From Phenylobacterium sp. (GTDB taxonomy: Bacteria > Pseudomonadota > Alphaproteobacteria > Caulobacterales > Caulobacteraceae), in the NCBI RefSeq assembly GCF_030697925.1, contig NZ_JAUYOJ010000007.1, positions 1 to 64,000 of the forward strand: a stretch of 64,000 bases of DNA, read 5' to 3'. Shown in pieces: positions 1 through 8,458 of the stretch. Both the position numbers and the translations under genes were made by a program. The notes under the pieces are model-generated. The model was given only the letters and a program-made list of their open reading frames with translations. It was not told the DNA's origin and ran no database searches. The stretch's first letter is position 1, and each line of letters begins with the position of its first letter.

Positions 1-62
1 CGATCCACGATGCACACGTGCGTCTCTTCCATCGAGACATCCAGGCCGGCAAAGGACTCCAT
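1..62 (-). CDS. IS110-family transposase, N-terminal fragment cut by window edge
   Basis: Reading leftward from the ATG at 62, the first 20 codons give a peptide beginning MESFAGLDVSMEETHV. This is the typical start of IS110-family transposases, whose DEDD RuvC-like catalytic domain opens with an (A/G)LDVS motif. A good ribosome binding site (GAGGAG) lies about 7 bases upstream of the ATG. The rest of the gene is outside the window, so completeness cannot be judged. Family assignment rests on this short but characteristic N-terminus. Confidence 0.65.
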   Translation of the reverse strand, partial: MESFAGLDVSMEETHVCIVD

Positions 63-143
63 GGTCAGTCTCCTCTTCCCGATGAGACCGATCCTCCGCG
101 GCCTCGTGTGAAGAGCAACCGCCCATTACCCCATGTTGAAATT

Positions 144-926
144 CTATCGACCCTGGAAGTTGCCCGGCCGGCGCTCCTGCACCGCCCGGACGCCCTCGGC
201 GAAGTCCTCGGTGGTCCGCAGGATGGCCTGCTCGGCGTGCTCGTGATTGGTGCGGGCGCGAACCGCGGCGGCCAGTTCGCCGCGCAGGGTCTTGCGGGTG
301 GCGATCACCGCCAGGGGGGCGTTCTCGGCGATCTCGCCGGCCAGGCGCTGAGCGGCGGCCAGCAGGCGCTCCTGCGGGACCACCTCGTCCACCAGGCCCC
401 AGGCCAGGCCTTCCTCGGCGGGCACCCGGCGTCCGGTAAGGAACATCAGGCTCGCCCGTTGCTCGCCGACCAGCCGGGGCAGGGTGTGGGTGAGGCCAAA
501 GCCCGGATGGAAGCCCAGCTTGACGAAATTGGCGGAGAATTTGGCCTCCGGCGAGGCCACCCGGAAGTCGGCCACCAGGGCCAGGCCCAGGCCCGCGCCG
601 ACCGCGGCGCCCTGGACGGCGGCGACGATCGGGGTCTCCACCGAGAACAGCCGCACCGCCTGGTCGTAGAGGGCGTTGATCCCGCCCATGCCGTTGTTGG
701 CGATCCCGTCGGACGAGACCAGGTCGGCGCCGGCGCAGAAGGCCTTGCCGGCCGAGGCCAGGACGATGGCGCGGATGTTGTTGTCGCGGTCGGCGTCTTC
801 CAGGGCGTCGGCCAGGTCGCGCATCAACCCGACCGAGACGTGGTTGTAGGGCGGTCGGTCGATGACCACCGTCGCCACGTGGCCGTCCAGGGTCACGGTC
901 AGGTTTTCGCCGTAAGCGGTCTTCAT
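144..926 (-). CDS. Enoyl-CoA hydratase/isomerase (crotonase) family protein lacking both usual catalytic Glu
   Basis: A 260-residue crotonase-fold protein, the normal length for the family. The CoA/oxyanion-hole segments are visible: AFCAGADL near residue 63 and a GAAVGAGLGLAL stretch near 108. The ATG at 926 is chosen because it overlaps the stop of the acyl-CoA dehydrogenase gene in an ATGA arrangement; upstream extension would run deep into that gene. Aligned by eye to crotonase, the two glutamates used for hydration (GG-CELA and QPEI motifs) are replaced: the protein reads AGLGLA and ANFVKLG. It may therefore be an isomerase, hydrolase or other crotonase-fold enzyme. Context implies acyl-CoA degradation. 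Confidence 0.85.
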   Translation of the reverse strand: MKTAYGENLTVTLDGHVATVVIDRPPYNHVSVGLMRDLADALEDADRDNNIRAIVLASAGKAFCAGADLVSSDGIANNGMGGINALYDQAVRLFSVETPIVAAVQGAAVGAGLGLALVADFRVASPEAKFSANFVKLGFHPGFGLTHTLPRLVGEQRASLMFLTGRRVPAEEGLAWGLVDEVVPQERLLAAAQRLAGEIAENAPLAVIATRKTLRGELAAAVRARTNHEHAEQAILRTTEDFAEGVRAVQERRPGNFQGR

Positions 927-2089
927 CGTCTGGTCCCCAACAGGTTGCGGGCCACCACCCATTTGTGGACTTCGGTGGGGCCGTCGTAGATTCGCATGGT
1001 CCGCAGCTTGGCGGCCATCAGTTGCAGCGGCAGTTCCTTGGTCATGCCCATGGCCCCGAAGGTCTGCATGGCCCGGTCGACCACCTCCCACGCCATCTCG
1101 GTGGCGTAGGCCTTGATCATCGAGATCTCCTGGCGGACGTCTCGGCCCTGGTCCAGCTTCCAGGCGCAGTCATAGGTCATCAGCCGCGCGGCGTGGATAC
1201 GGGTGGCGGCGTCGGCGACCCAGAACTGGATCGCCTGGCGCTCCGACAGCGGCAGCCCGAAGGTCTTCCGCTGCGGGGCGTACTCGCAGATCATGTCCAG
1301 CGCCCGCTGGGCCATGCCGATCGACCAGGACGCCATCTCGATCCGCCGCGTGCCCAGCCGGAGCTGCATCGGCGCGAAACCGTTCCCCTCCTGGCCCAGC
1401 AGCTTCCAGCCCTCGACCCGGCAGTCGTCGAGCGCGATCTCATAGGTCGCCGCCCCGCCGATCATCGGGATCCTGCGCAGGACGTTGAACCCCGGCGTTC
1501 CCTTGTCGACCAGGAAGGCGCTCATCCCGCCGCGCGTGCCCTTCTCCTTGTTGCTCACCGCCATGACGATGGTGAAGTCGGCGTCCTCGGCCCGGCTGAT
1601 CCAGATCTTGCGCCCGCGCAGGATCCAGTCCTCGCCGTCGCGCTCGGCGGTGGTCAGCATGCCGGCCGGATCGGCCCCGGCCTGCGGCTCGGAGATGCCG
1701 ATGGCCGAGATGGTCTCGCCGGCCACGTAGGGCGCGAGATAGGCCTCGCGCTGGCGCTCGTTCACCGTAGCCATCAGCATGCGCAGGTTCGGGCTGTCGG
1801 GCGGCAGGGTGTAGGGGGTGACGGTGCGGCCCAGCTCCTCATTGACCCCGACCATGGCCACGGCGGGCAGGTCGACCCCGCCCACATCCTCCGGGGCGTC
1901 GAGGCCCCAGAGGCCGAGCGAGCGGGACACCTCGTCCAGCCGCTTGTGCTCCGCCGGGCCGATGCCGAGCCCGCCGCCCGAAGCTTCGCGCGCCAGGACC
2001 CCGGCCTCCAGCGGCATGAGCTCGTCCTTGACGAACCGCGCCACCAGCTCCTTGAGCATCCGGTGTTCGTCGGAAAGTGCGAAGTCCAT
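923..2089 (-). CDS. Acyl-CoA dehydrogenase (ACAD10/11-like)
   Basis: A 388-residue flavoprotein of normal acyl-CoA dehydrogenase length. It would oxidise an acyl-CoA to the 2-enoyl-CoA using FAD and pass electrons to ETF. Family signatures are present: an IGISEPQAGADPAG segment, a WISRAEDADF segment in the middle domain, and the C-terminal QTFGAMGMTKELP and IYDGPTEVHKW motifs. The base position reads Asp (YDGPTEVH), as in the ACAD10/11-type branch, rather than the Glu of short/medium-chain enzymes. Translationally coupled to the crotonase gene by a 4-bp ATGA overlap, so the two probably share an operon and a substrate. Confidence 0.92.
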   Translation of the reverse strand: MDFALSDEHRMLKELVARFVKDELMPLEAGVLAREASGGGLGIGPAEHKRLDEVSRSLGLWGLDAPEDVGGVDLPAVAMVGVNEELGRTVTPYTLPPDSPNLRMLMATVNERQREAYLAPYVAGETISAIGISEPQAGADPAGMLTTAERDGEDWILRGRKIWISRAEDADFTIVMAVSNKEKGTRGGMSAFLVDKGTPGFNVLRRIPMIGGAATYEIALDDCRVEGWKLLGQEGNGFAPMQLRLGTRRIEMASWSIGMAQRALDMICEYAPQRKTFGLPLSERQAIQFWVADAATRIHAARLMTYDCAWKLDQGRDVRQEISMIKAYATEMAWEVVDRAMQTFGAMGMTKELPLQLMAAKLRTMRIYDGPTEVHKWVVARNLLGTRR

Positions 2090-2134
2090 GGTTTCCTCTT
2101 GGGGTCCTATGTGCGCCGCCGAGCGTAACGGCAG

Positions 2135-2869
2135 TCAAGCCAGTGTTTGAGCCGCGGCCCGCAGGGTCTCCACGTGTTCGTCCAGCCGGGCGTCCAGCCG
2201 CGCGACGGGACCTCCGAGGCCGATGGCGAACCGCCGGCCGAACGGCGCGACGGGCAGCAGCACCGCCACCAGGCCGACCCCGTCGGTGACCAGGTTTCGG
2301 GTATAGACATAGCCCTGGCGGCGGATGGCCGAGATGTCCTTCATGACCTCGGCCAGGGTGATCCGCTCGCCGTCCTCGGAGATGTTGATCCGGCGAACCA
2401 GCAGGTCGATGTCGTCGTCCGCCTGGGCGCTCAGCAGCAACTGGCCGACGCCGCTGCGGGCCAGGGGCCGCACGATCCCCGGCGAGGGCGTGTAGTGCAG
2501 CGGCTCGGTCGAATGGACCACATGCACATACTGGGCGAAGAGATCGCTCTGGGTGCCGAGGATCACCGTCTCCCCGGTCCGGTTGCGCAGGCCCTCCATC
2601 ATCGGAAGCATGTCGATCTCGCCGAACAGGGTGGCCGGGACCCAACTGCCCAGCACGGCGATCCTCATGGTCGGCAGATAGGTTCGGCTGCGGCGGTCGT
2701 ACTCGAGGTATCCAAGTAGAACGAGGCTCTTGAGCAGGGTGGCGCCGCTGGATACCGGATACGATAGGTGATCGCAGATCTCCTTGAGCGAAAGCGGCCG
2801 GCGAATCCGGTCGAAATACTCCATGATTTCTATGACGCGTCGGGCCGATTTCACTGTGGAAGCGGTCAT
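2135..2869 (-). CDS. IclR-family transcriptional regulator
   Basis: A 244-residue regulator. It has an N-terminal winged helix-turn-helix (residues about 5-60, with LSLKEICDHLSYPVSSGATLL as the recognition region) and a C-terminal IclR effector-binding domain containing the GSWVP, GTQSDLFAQYVHV and LARSGVGQLLLS segments. The ATG at 2869 is used because no other in-frame start lies before the divergent intergenic region. It is divergent from the CoA-transferase gene and upstream of the dehydrogenase/crotonase pair. It most likely controls the flanking acyl-CoA catabolic genes in response to a small acid or CoA-related ligand; the ligand is unknown. Confidence 0.93.
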   Translation of the reverse strand: MTASTVKSARRVIEIMEYFDRIRRPLSLKEICDHLSYPVSSGATLLKSLVLLGYLEYDRRSRTYLPTMRIAVLGSWVPATLFGEIDMLPMMEGLRNRTGETVILGTQSDLFAQYVHVVHSTEPLHYTPSPGIVRPLARSGVGQLLLSAQADDDIDLLVRRINISEDGERITLAEVMKDISAIRRQGYVYTRNLVTDGVGLVAVLLPVAPFGRRFAIGLGGPVARLDARLDEHVETLRAAAQTLA

Positions 2870-2890
2870 GTGTCGAGGGTCCTCGAAGAT

Positions 2891-2906
2891 TTCCACATAT
2901 ATGGAA
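2891..2906. promoter_or_regulatory. Candidate IclR operator (interrupted palindrome)
   Basis: TTCCACATATATGGAA has 5-bp inverted arms (TTCCA/TGGAA) around an AT-rich centre. It lies 22 bp upstream of the iclR-type ATG, in the divergent intergenic region shared with the CoA-transferase. Short TGGAA/TTCCA palindromes are common IclR-family targets, so autoregulation plus control of the divergent gene is plausible. It is a single site seen by eye. Confidence 0.45.
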
Positions 2907-3031
2907 TGTCTCTGCGGCGATGTGAAATTGTTGTTGGCGCCCGTAACGGCGCCTAGGGCAGGCGAGGCTGGCGCGGCGCGCACGCTTTGCGCCATGATGG
3001 CCGGGATCGGCACGCCTCGGGAGGGCGCTTG

Positions 3032-4246
3032 ATGGAACCTAAGACCTTGGCTGCCGCCGCGACGGGCCCCCTCAAGGGGATCCGCATCCTGGACCTCACC
3101 AGCGTGGTCTTCGGCGCCTACGCCACCCAGATGCTGGGCGACCAGGGCGCCGAGGTGTTCAAGCTTGAGGACCCGGGCTCGGGCCGCGGCGACGGCGGCG
3201 ACATCATGCGCTGGGCCGGCCACGTGCCGAAGGACGCCCCGCGTGACCTCGGCCCCATCTTCCTGACCATCAACCGCAACAAGCGCTCGGTCCTGGTGGA
3301 CATGAAGGACCCCGAGGCTCGGCCGCTGCTGGAGGCGCTGATCAAGAGCTGCGACGTGTTCGCCACCTCCATCCGCTATGATGGCCTCAAGCGCCTGGGC
3401 CTGGCCTATGAGGACGTGAAGGCCCTGCGCCCCGACGTGGTCTATGTCCACGCCGCCGGCTACGGCTCGGAGGGTCCTTATGCCGGGGAGCCGGCCTATG
3501 ACGACCTGATCCAGTCGGCCTCGGGCATGGCCGACCTGCTGCCGCGCACCGACGGCAATCCCACTCCGCGCATCCTGCCCAGTCTGATCGCCGACAAGGT
3601 CTCGGGCCTGTTCATGTCCCAGGCGATCACCGCGGGCCTGCTGCACCGCGAGCGGACCGGCGAGGGCCAGTTCATCGAGGTGCCGATGCTGGAATGCATC
3701 ACCAGCTTCACCCTGGTGGAGCACCTCTACGACCACACCTTCGAGCCGCCCACCGGCCAGTGGGCCTATCAGCGGGTGGCCAACGCCAACCGCAAGCCCT
3801 ACCAGACCAAGGACGGCTACATCGGCCTGCTGCCGTACACAGACAAACAGTGGGACCAGTTCTTCGCCGCCGCCGGCATGGCCGAGACCTTTGGCAAGGA
3901 CCCGCGGTTCTCCGACTATTCGACCCGGGGCAAGCACATCCACGAACTCTACGCCCTGGTGGGCGAGGTCACCCAGACCAAGACCACCGAGGAGTGGCTG
4001 GCCCTGCTGAAGCCGCTGTCGATCCCGGTGGTGAAGACCGCCCGGCTGGATGACCTGCCGGACGATCCCCACCTCAAGGCCGTGGGCTTCTTCGAGCGCT
4101 ACGAGCACCCGCACAGCGGTCCCTACAACGCCATGAAGCCGCCGGTGAAGTTCACCGGCTCGCCCAGCAACATCCGCCGCCACGCCCCGCGCCTGGGCGA
4201 GAACACTGAGGAAGTCCGCGCCGAGATGGGGCTCAAGGCCGACTGA
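3032..4246 (+). CDS. Class III (CaiB/BaiF, formyl-CoA transferase type) CoA-transferase
   Basis: A 404-residue class III CoA-transferase, which moves CoA between carboxylic acids through an aspartyl thioester. The N-terminal block GPLKGIRILDLTSVVFGAYATQMLGDQGAEVFK is split here as the GIRILDLTSVVFG and GDQGAEVFKLE motifs, both diagnostic. The expected catalytic Asp lies in PAYDDLIQSASG. The ATG at 3032 follows a GGGAGGG ribosome binding site; the longer open frame runs into the regulatory region. It is divergent from the IclR regulator. Its stop overlaps the convergent alpha/beta hydrolase by 14 bp. It likely activates the starting acid of the pathway. Confidence 0.93.
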   Translation: MEPKTLAAAATGPLKGIRILDLTSVVFGAYATQMLGDQGAEVFKLEDPGSGRGDGGDIMRWAGHVPKDAPRDLGPIFLTINRNKRSVLVDMKDPEARPLLEALIKSCDVFATSIRYDGLKRLGLAYEDVKALRPDVVYVHAAGYGSEGPYAGEPAYDDLIQSASGMADLLPRTDGNPTPRILPSLIADKVSGLFMSQAITAGLLHRERTGEGQFIEVPMLECITSFTLVEHLYDHTFEPPTGQWAYQRVANANRKPYQTKDGYIGLLPYTDKQWDQFFAAAGMAETFGKDPRFSDYSTRGKHIHELYALVGEVTQTKTTEEWLALLKPLSIPVVKTARLDDLPDDPHLKAVGFFERYEHPHSGPYNAMKPPVKFTGSPSNIRRHAPRLGENTEEVRAEMGLKAD

Positions 4247-5096
4247 TGTGAGCCGCCAGGGCCTCGGCCAGCGCCACGGGATTGTCTTCCTGGATGTTGT
4301 GGCCAGCCTCGGGGATCACGCACCAGCGCCCGTCGGGGAAGCGCGCTGCGAAGGCCGCGGCTGTTTCGTCCGTAACGATCCGGCTACGCTCGCCACGGGC
4401 CACCAGGACCGGGCAGGCGACGTCGGAGGCCAGGCCCTCCAGGTCGGCGAGCTGGCCCAGGATGTGCGGGAAGTCCGGCGGGCGGCGGCGGTCCTGCCGC
4501 AGATCGAAGCCGTCCGGCCCGGCCTTCATCAGGGCCTGGTAGCGGTAGAGCATCAGGTCCGGATCGGTCTGAGGGCTCGCCGCCAGGGCCTTGGCGACCA
4601 TCGCCTCGACGCTGGCTGTCGTGGTGATCGCGCCCATGAAGCCGCGCAGGTTGGCGCTGGCCCCGAAGTCCACCTGGTCGACGACATCGACGAAGGTCAG
4701 GCTCGCGGCGCCGAGGGCCGCTGCTGCGTGGCCGGCGACGCAGCCGCCGAGGGACATGCCGACCAGATGAGGCCGCGCCACGCCCAGGTGTTCCGCCAGG
4801 GCCAACACGTCGCCGACCGAGGCGGCGATCCGGTAGTCGTCCGCCCAGCCGCTGTCTCCATGGCCGCGCAGGTCCATGGCCACGCAGCGCAGGCGCGGCC
4901 GGAGCGCCGAGCAGACCAGGTCCCAGGTGCGCGCGCTCAGCGATCCGCCGTGCAGGAAGATCGCTGTGGGTCCGTCGCCGCCCCAGTCGAGATAGGAAAG
5001 CTCGAGATCGCCGCTGCGCGCCCGGCCCACGGCGGGCGGGTCTCCGACGGGGATGCCGCGGGCGGCGCCCAGCTTGCGCAACAGGTCGTGGTCCAT
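4233..5096 (-). CDS. Alpha/beta-hydrolase fold protein
   Basis: A 287-residue alpha/beta hydrolase. The HGGSLSARTWD oxyanion motif, the DLRGHGDSGW strand, the nucleophile elbow GMSLGG (Ser nucleophile) and a C-terminal GHNIQEDNP stretch with the catalytic His are all present. An acid residue is expected near the VTDE segment. The 3' end overlaps the convergent CoA-transferase by 14 bp. It sits in the same direction as the downstream DUF35/thiolase genes. The substrate is unknown; an ester or C-C hydrolase step in the acyl degradation pathway is the likely role. Confidence 0.88.
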   Translation of the reverse strand: MDHDLLRKLGAARGIPVGDPPAVGRARSGDLELSYLDWGGDGPTAIFLHGGSLSARTWDLVCSALRPRLRCVAMDLRGHGDSGWADDYRIAASVGDVLALAEHLGVARPHLVGMSLGGCVAGHAAAALGAASLTFVDVVDQVDFGASANLRGFMGAITTTASVEAMVAKALAASPQTDPDLMLYRYQALMKAGPDGFDLRQDRRRPPDFPHILGQLADLEGLASDVACPVLVARGERSRIVTDETAAAFAARFPDGRWCVIPEAGHNIQEDNPVALAEALAAHISRP

Positions 5097-5169
5097 CCGG
5101 CGCCCTCCGCCTCGCGGCAGGCAGGACGCCGGACGTCACCTAGCGGCAGTCAATCAGACCGCCTTTTTG

Positions 5170-5586
5170 TCAGACCGGCGCAAACACCGGTACGGGCGGG
5201 CCGCCCTCGGTCTCCTGGAACCTGACCTTCACCTTCTGGCCGATGGAGAGCCCGTCGGGCGTCACGTCGACGAAGTTGGTCATCACCGCCGGACCCTCGT
5301 TCAGCGTCACATAGCCGATGGCGTAGGGGCCGGTCGGGGAGCGGTGCATGACGCTGTAGGTGTAGATCACCCCCTCGCCGGGGCTCTCCTCCCAGACCGT
5401 GTCCTCCGAGAAGCAGAACGGGCAGATGGCGCGCGGATACCAGTGGGCCTGTTTGCAACCGTTGCAGCGCTTGATCAGGAACCGACCCTCGGCGGCCGCA
5501 TCCCAGAAAGGCTTGCTCTCGATGGTCACCGCCGGGGCGGGGATCTTGCGGGTCATGACGGCGGGAGCTTCTTGAACGTCGCTCAT
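5170..5586 (-). CDS. DUF35 OB-fold / zinc-ribbon protein (acyl-CoA associated)
   Basis: A 138-residue DUF35-family protein. It has an N-terminal zinc ribbon with CxxC pairs at residues 41/44 and 55/58, followed by an OB-fold domain (GVIYTYSVMHRSPTGPYAIG). DUF35 proteins form complexes with nonclassical thiolases, as in steroid side-chain degradation where ChsH2 DUF35 partners the aldolase Ltp2. The ATG at 5586 is two bases from the stop of the thiolase gene; the longer frame would enter that gene. The operon position right after the thiolase strongly supports a two-subunit enzyme. Confidence 0.9.
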   Translation of the reverse strand: MSDVQEAPAVMTRKIPAPAVTIESKPFWDAAAEGRFLIKRCNGCKQAHWYPRAICPFCFSEDTVWEESPGEGVIYTYSVMHRSPTGPYAIGYVTLNEGPAVMTNFVDVTPDGLSIGQKVKVRFQETEGGPPVPVFAPV

Positions 5587-5588
5587 GT

Positions 5589-6776
5589 CTAAGCCTCCCG
5601 TTCCATGATGAGGGTGGCCGCCCCGTGGCGGACGCCGAGCGAGCCGCCCGTGCCATGGGCGAGCGCGATGTCGCAATTGGGCACCTGGACCTTGGGGTGT
5701 GCCTCGCCGCGGAGCTGGCGCACCGCCTCGATCACCTTGGTGATGCCGCCGCGATTGGTCGGGTGGTTGTTGCAGAGCCCGCCGCCGTCGGTGTTGAAGG
5801 GCAGCTTGCCGACGCCGGAGATCAGGTTGCCGTCGGAAACGAACTTCCCGCCCTCGCCCTTCTTGCAGAACCCGAGGTCCTCCAGCTGCATCAGGACAGT
5901 GATGGTGAAGCTGTCATAGATCGAGGCGTACTTGATGTCGGCCGGGGTGACGCCCGCCTCGCCGAAGGCGATGGGGCCGGACCAGACCGCGCCGGAATGG
6001 GTGAGGTCCAGGTCCCTGCCGCCCATCGGGCCCTTGGGGGACTCGCCCGCGCCCATGATCTTCACCTTGGGCCGGTTCAGGCTCTTGGCGATCTCGGGAG
6101 CCACGACGATCAGGGCGCCGCCGCCGTCGGTGACCACGCAGCAGTCCAGCAAGTGCAGCGGGTCGGAGATCATGCGCGAGTTCACCACCTGCTCGACGGT
6201 GACCACGTCCTTCAGGAAGGCGTGCTCGTTCCACTGGGCGTGATGGCTGGCGGCCACCTTGATCCAGGCGAGCTGTTCCGAGGTCGTGCCGTACTCGTGC
6301 ATGTGGCGCATGGCGCACATGCCATAGGTGTTGTGGGTCGATCCGCCGTAGATGCTCTCGTAGCCGGCCTCGGGCGGGCCGTCGGAGAGCTGGCCAGGCT
6401 TGGCGCCGCCGCCGCCCCAGCCGCCCTTGTTCTGCCGCGGACGGCCGGCCAGGGTGATCAGGGCCACCTTGCACTTGCCCTCGGCGATCGCCTGGGCCGC
6501 GTGGCCGACATGCAGCAGGTAGGACGAGCCGCCGGTCTCGGTGGAGTCCATGTGCCGCACATTGCGCAGGCCCATATAGTCGATCATCGACATGGCCCCG
6601 AACCCGGGCGCGTCGCCGGCGCAGAAATAGCCGTCGATATCGTCCTTGGTCAGGCCGGCGTCGGCCAGAGCGCCCTTGGCGCACTCGGCGTGAAGCTGCG
6701 GCGTCGACTTGTCGGGCGCGTCACGGAGCGGATGCTCGTACGCCCCCATGATGTAGGCCTTGCCTCTTATGCTCAT
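5589..6776 (-). CDS. Nonclassical thiolase (SCP2/Ltp2 aldolase type)
   Basis: A 395-residue thiolase-superfamily protein. It resembles lipid-transfer/SCP2-type thiolases, with a PLHLLDCCVVTDGGGALIV-like central block (LLDCCVVTDGGGA), a YDSFTITVLMQLEDLGF segment and a C-terminal HGTGGSLG. The usual N-terminal nucleophile cysteine (NxxCxS) is absent: the aligned stretch reads TETGGSSYL around residue 82. The same loss occurs in Ltp2-type aldolases, which cleave C-C bonds without Claisen chemistry. With the adjacent DUF35 gene this suggests a retro-aldol step on a beta-hydroxyacyl-CoA. Substrate not identifiable. Confidence 0.88.
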   Translation of the reverse strand: MSIRGKAYIMGAYEHPLRDAPDKSTPQLHAECAKGALADAGLTKDDIDGYFCAGDAPGFGAMSMIDYMGLRNVRHMDSTETGGSSYLLHVGHAAQAIAEGKCKVALITLAGRPRQNKGGWGGGGAKPGQLSDGPPEAGYESIYGGSTHNTYGMCAMRHMHEYGTTSEQLAWIKVAASHHAQWNEHAFLKDVVTVEQVVNSRMISDPLHLLDCCVVTDGGGALIVVAPEIAKSLNRPKVKIMGAGESPKGPMGGRDLDLTHSGAVWSGPIAFGEAGVTPADIKYASIYDSFTITVLMQLEDLGFCKKGEGGKFVSDGNLISGVGKLPFNTDGGGLCNNHPTNRGGITKVIEAVRQLRGEAHPKVQVPNCDIALAHGTGGSLGVRHGAATLIMEREA

Positions 6777-6850
6777 GCGGTTCCCCGGAAATATCTTTGA
6801 AGAATGGATTTGGCTTATCGCAGCGCAGCAAGGGCGACAATCGCGATCGC

Positions 6851-6980
6851 CACCCCCTCGTCATCCTCCGGTCGTCTGAAAGACGAGCCGGGGGACCCAA
6901 GCCGAGTCGCCGAACTTGCCACGCCGCTTGGGTCCCCCGGATCTCGCTTCGCGAGCCCGGAGGATGACGAAGGTGGGGTG
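6851..6980. repeat. Long imperfect palindromic intergenic repeat
   Basis: The outer arms CGTCATCCTCCGG (6859-6871) and CCGGAGGATGACG (6957-6969) are exact inverse complements and extend outward imperfectly. Inner arms GGGGGACCCAAG and CTTGGGTCCCCC form a second nested stem. The element fills the gap between the thiolase start and the stop of the CoA ligase. It looks like one of the dispersed palindromic elements common in Caulobacterales genomes, and its transcript could form a strong hairpin downstream of the ligase gene. Confidence 0.75.
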
Positions 6981-6982
6981 AG

Positions 6983-8458
6983 CTAAGCCGGGGTTTTCAA
7001 CTTCGCGATCCGCTCGTCCCGCAGCGCCGTGCGGCGGACCTTGCCGGCGTCGTCGCGCAGGGGCTCGTCGGCGAACTCGTAGGTCCGGGGCTGCTTGTAG
7101 GTGACCAGGCGTGAGGCCAGGTGGGCTCGGATGCTCTCCTCGTCGCGGGCGCCCTTGGTCTGGACGATGGCGTGGATCTTGTTCCCCAGGTCGTCGTCGG
7201 GGATGCCGATCACCGCGCAGGACTGCACGTCGGGATGCTCCTCGAGCGCCGCCTCGATCTCCGCCGGATAGACGTTGGAGCCGCCCACCAGGATCATGTC
7301 GGTGCGCCGGTCGGCCAGGTAGAGATAGCCGTCCTCGTCGAACCAGCCGATGTCGCCCAGGCTCTCCCAGCCGCCCGGCAGGGTCTTGGCCGTGGCGCCG
7401 AGATATTTGTAGGTCGGCGGCGCGCCCTCCGGCGGGCGCATATAGATCTCGCCCACCTCGCGCGGGGGCAGGGGCTGGCCGTCCTCGCCCACCGCCATCA
7501 TCTCGCCGGCCGTCACCTTGCCCACCGAGCCGCGGTGCTCCAGCCACTCGGCGCCGGAGATGATGGTCACCGCCTGGGCCTCGGTGCCGGCATAGAGCTC
7601 CATCACCGTCTCGGGGCCGACCCAGTGGATGAAGGCCTCCTTCAGCCAGGCCGGGCAGGGCGCCGCCAGGTGCCAGAGGGTTTCCAGGGACGAGAGGTCG
7701 TAGCGGTCGCGCACCTCCTGCGGCAGATGCCAGATGCGGTTCATCATGGTGGGGACCAGATAGACCCAGGTGGCTCGGTGCTTCTCGATCGCCGCCAGGG
7801 TCGCCTCGGCCTCGAACCTGGGCAGCAGCACCATGTGCGCGCCCATGGCGAAGGCCGCCATCATCATGCCGAAGCCGGCGTTGTGGTAGAGCGGCGCCGG
7901 CAAAAGGGCGACGGAGTCCGCCTTCAGCCGCCAGCCGCCGACCTCCGGGATCTCCTTGGTGCTGACGCCGGGCTGGCCGGCCAGGATCAGCTTGGGCCGA
8001 CCCGTGGAGCCGCCGCTGGTGGGCGCCTTGGAGACCGGCGCCGTGACGTCGGGCAGGTCGCTGTCGTCGTCCGACAGCGCCAGCAAATCGGAGACCGACA
8101 GCAGCGGCCGGTCGATCTGGTGCTCGAACTGGGCGATCACCACCGGGGTCTTGGCCAGCTCCATGATCGCTTCCAGCTCGGCCTTGGGCAGGCGGAAGGC
8201 CACGGGCTGCGGCGTCGCGCCGACCTTCCACATGGCCCAGCAGGCCACGGCGAAGTCGGTGGAGTTGGGCAGGCCGAGTGTCACCAGATCGCCCAGCTTG
8301 ACCCCGTGGGCGAGCAGGCCCCGCGCCGCGCGGTTGGTGAGCCTGTGGAACTCCAGGTAGGTGAGGGTGACATCCCCGCAGCTTACCGCCGGGGCGCCGG
8401 GCTTCAGCTCGGCCAGCAGTTTCAGCTTGGCGCCGAGCGAGATCATCTCGTCAGACAT
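6983..8458 (-). CDS. AMP-dependent acyl-CoA synthetase/ligase
   Basis: A 491-residue ANL-superfamily enzyme that adenylates a carboxylic acid and forms its CoA thioester. The phosphate loop reads TSGGSTGRPKLIL, the A5-like motif YAGTEAQAVT is present, and the C-terminal hinge and domain (DRRTDMILVGGSNVYPAEIE, GKVRRTALRDE) are complete. The ATG at 8458 is chosen because the N-terminal family similarity starts there; the longer frame includes noncoding-like sequence. It is divergent from a second ligase gene. It probably activates the entry acid or an intermediate of the local pathway. Confidence 0.92.
   Translation of the reverse strand: MSDEMISLGAKLKLLAELKPGAPAVSCGDVTLTYLEFHRLTNRAARGLLAHGVKLGDLVTLGLPNSTDFAVACWAMWKVGATPQPVAFRLPKAELEAIMELAKTPVVIAQFEHQIDRPLLSVSDLLALSDDDSDLPDVTAPVSKAPTSGGSTGRPKLILAGQPGVSTKEIPEVGGWRLKADSVALLPAPLYHNAGFGMMMAAFAMGAHMVLLPRFEAEATLAAIEKHRATWVYLVPTMMNRIWHLPQEVRDRYDLSSLETLWHLAAPCPAWLKEAFIHWVGPETVMELYAGTEAQAVTIISGAEWLEHRGSVGKVTAGEMMAVGEDGQPLPPREVGEIYMRPPEGAPPTYKYLGATAKTLPGGWESLGDIGWFDEDGYLYLADRRTDMILVGGSNVYPAEIEAALEEHPDVQSCAVIGIPDDDLGNKIHAIVQTKGARDEESIRAHLASRLVTYKQPRTYEFADEPLRDDAGKVRRTALRDERIAKLKTPA

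Noticed and set aside
965-2128. A 387-codon open frame opposite the acyl-CoA dehydrogenase
   Set aside because: High-GC antisense shadow; Arg/Gly/His-rich translation with no family likeness and no ribosome binding site.
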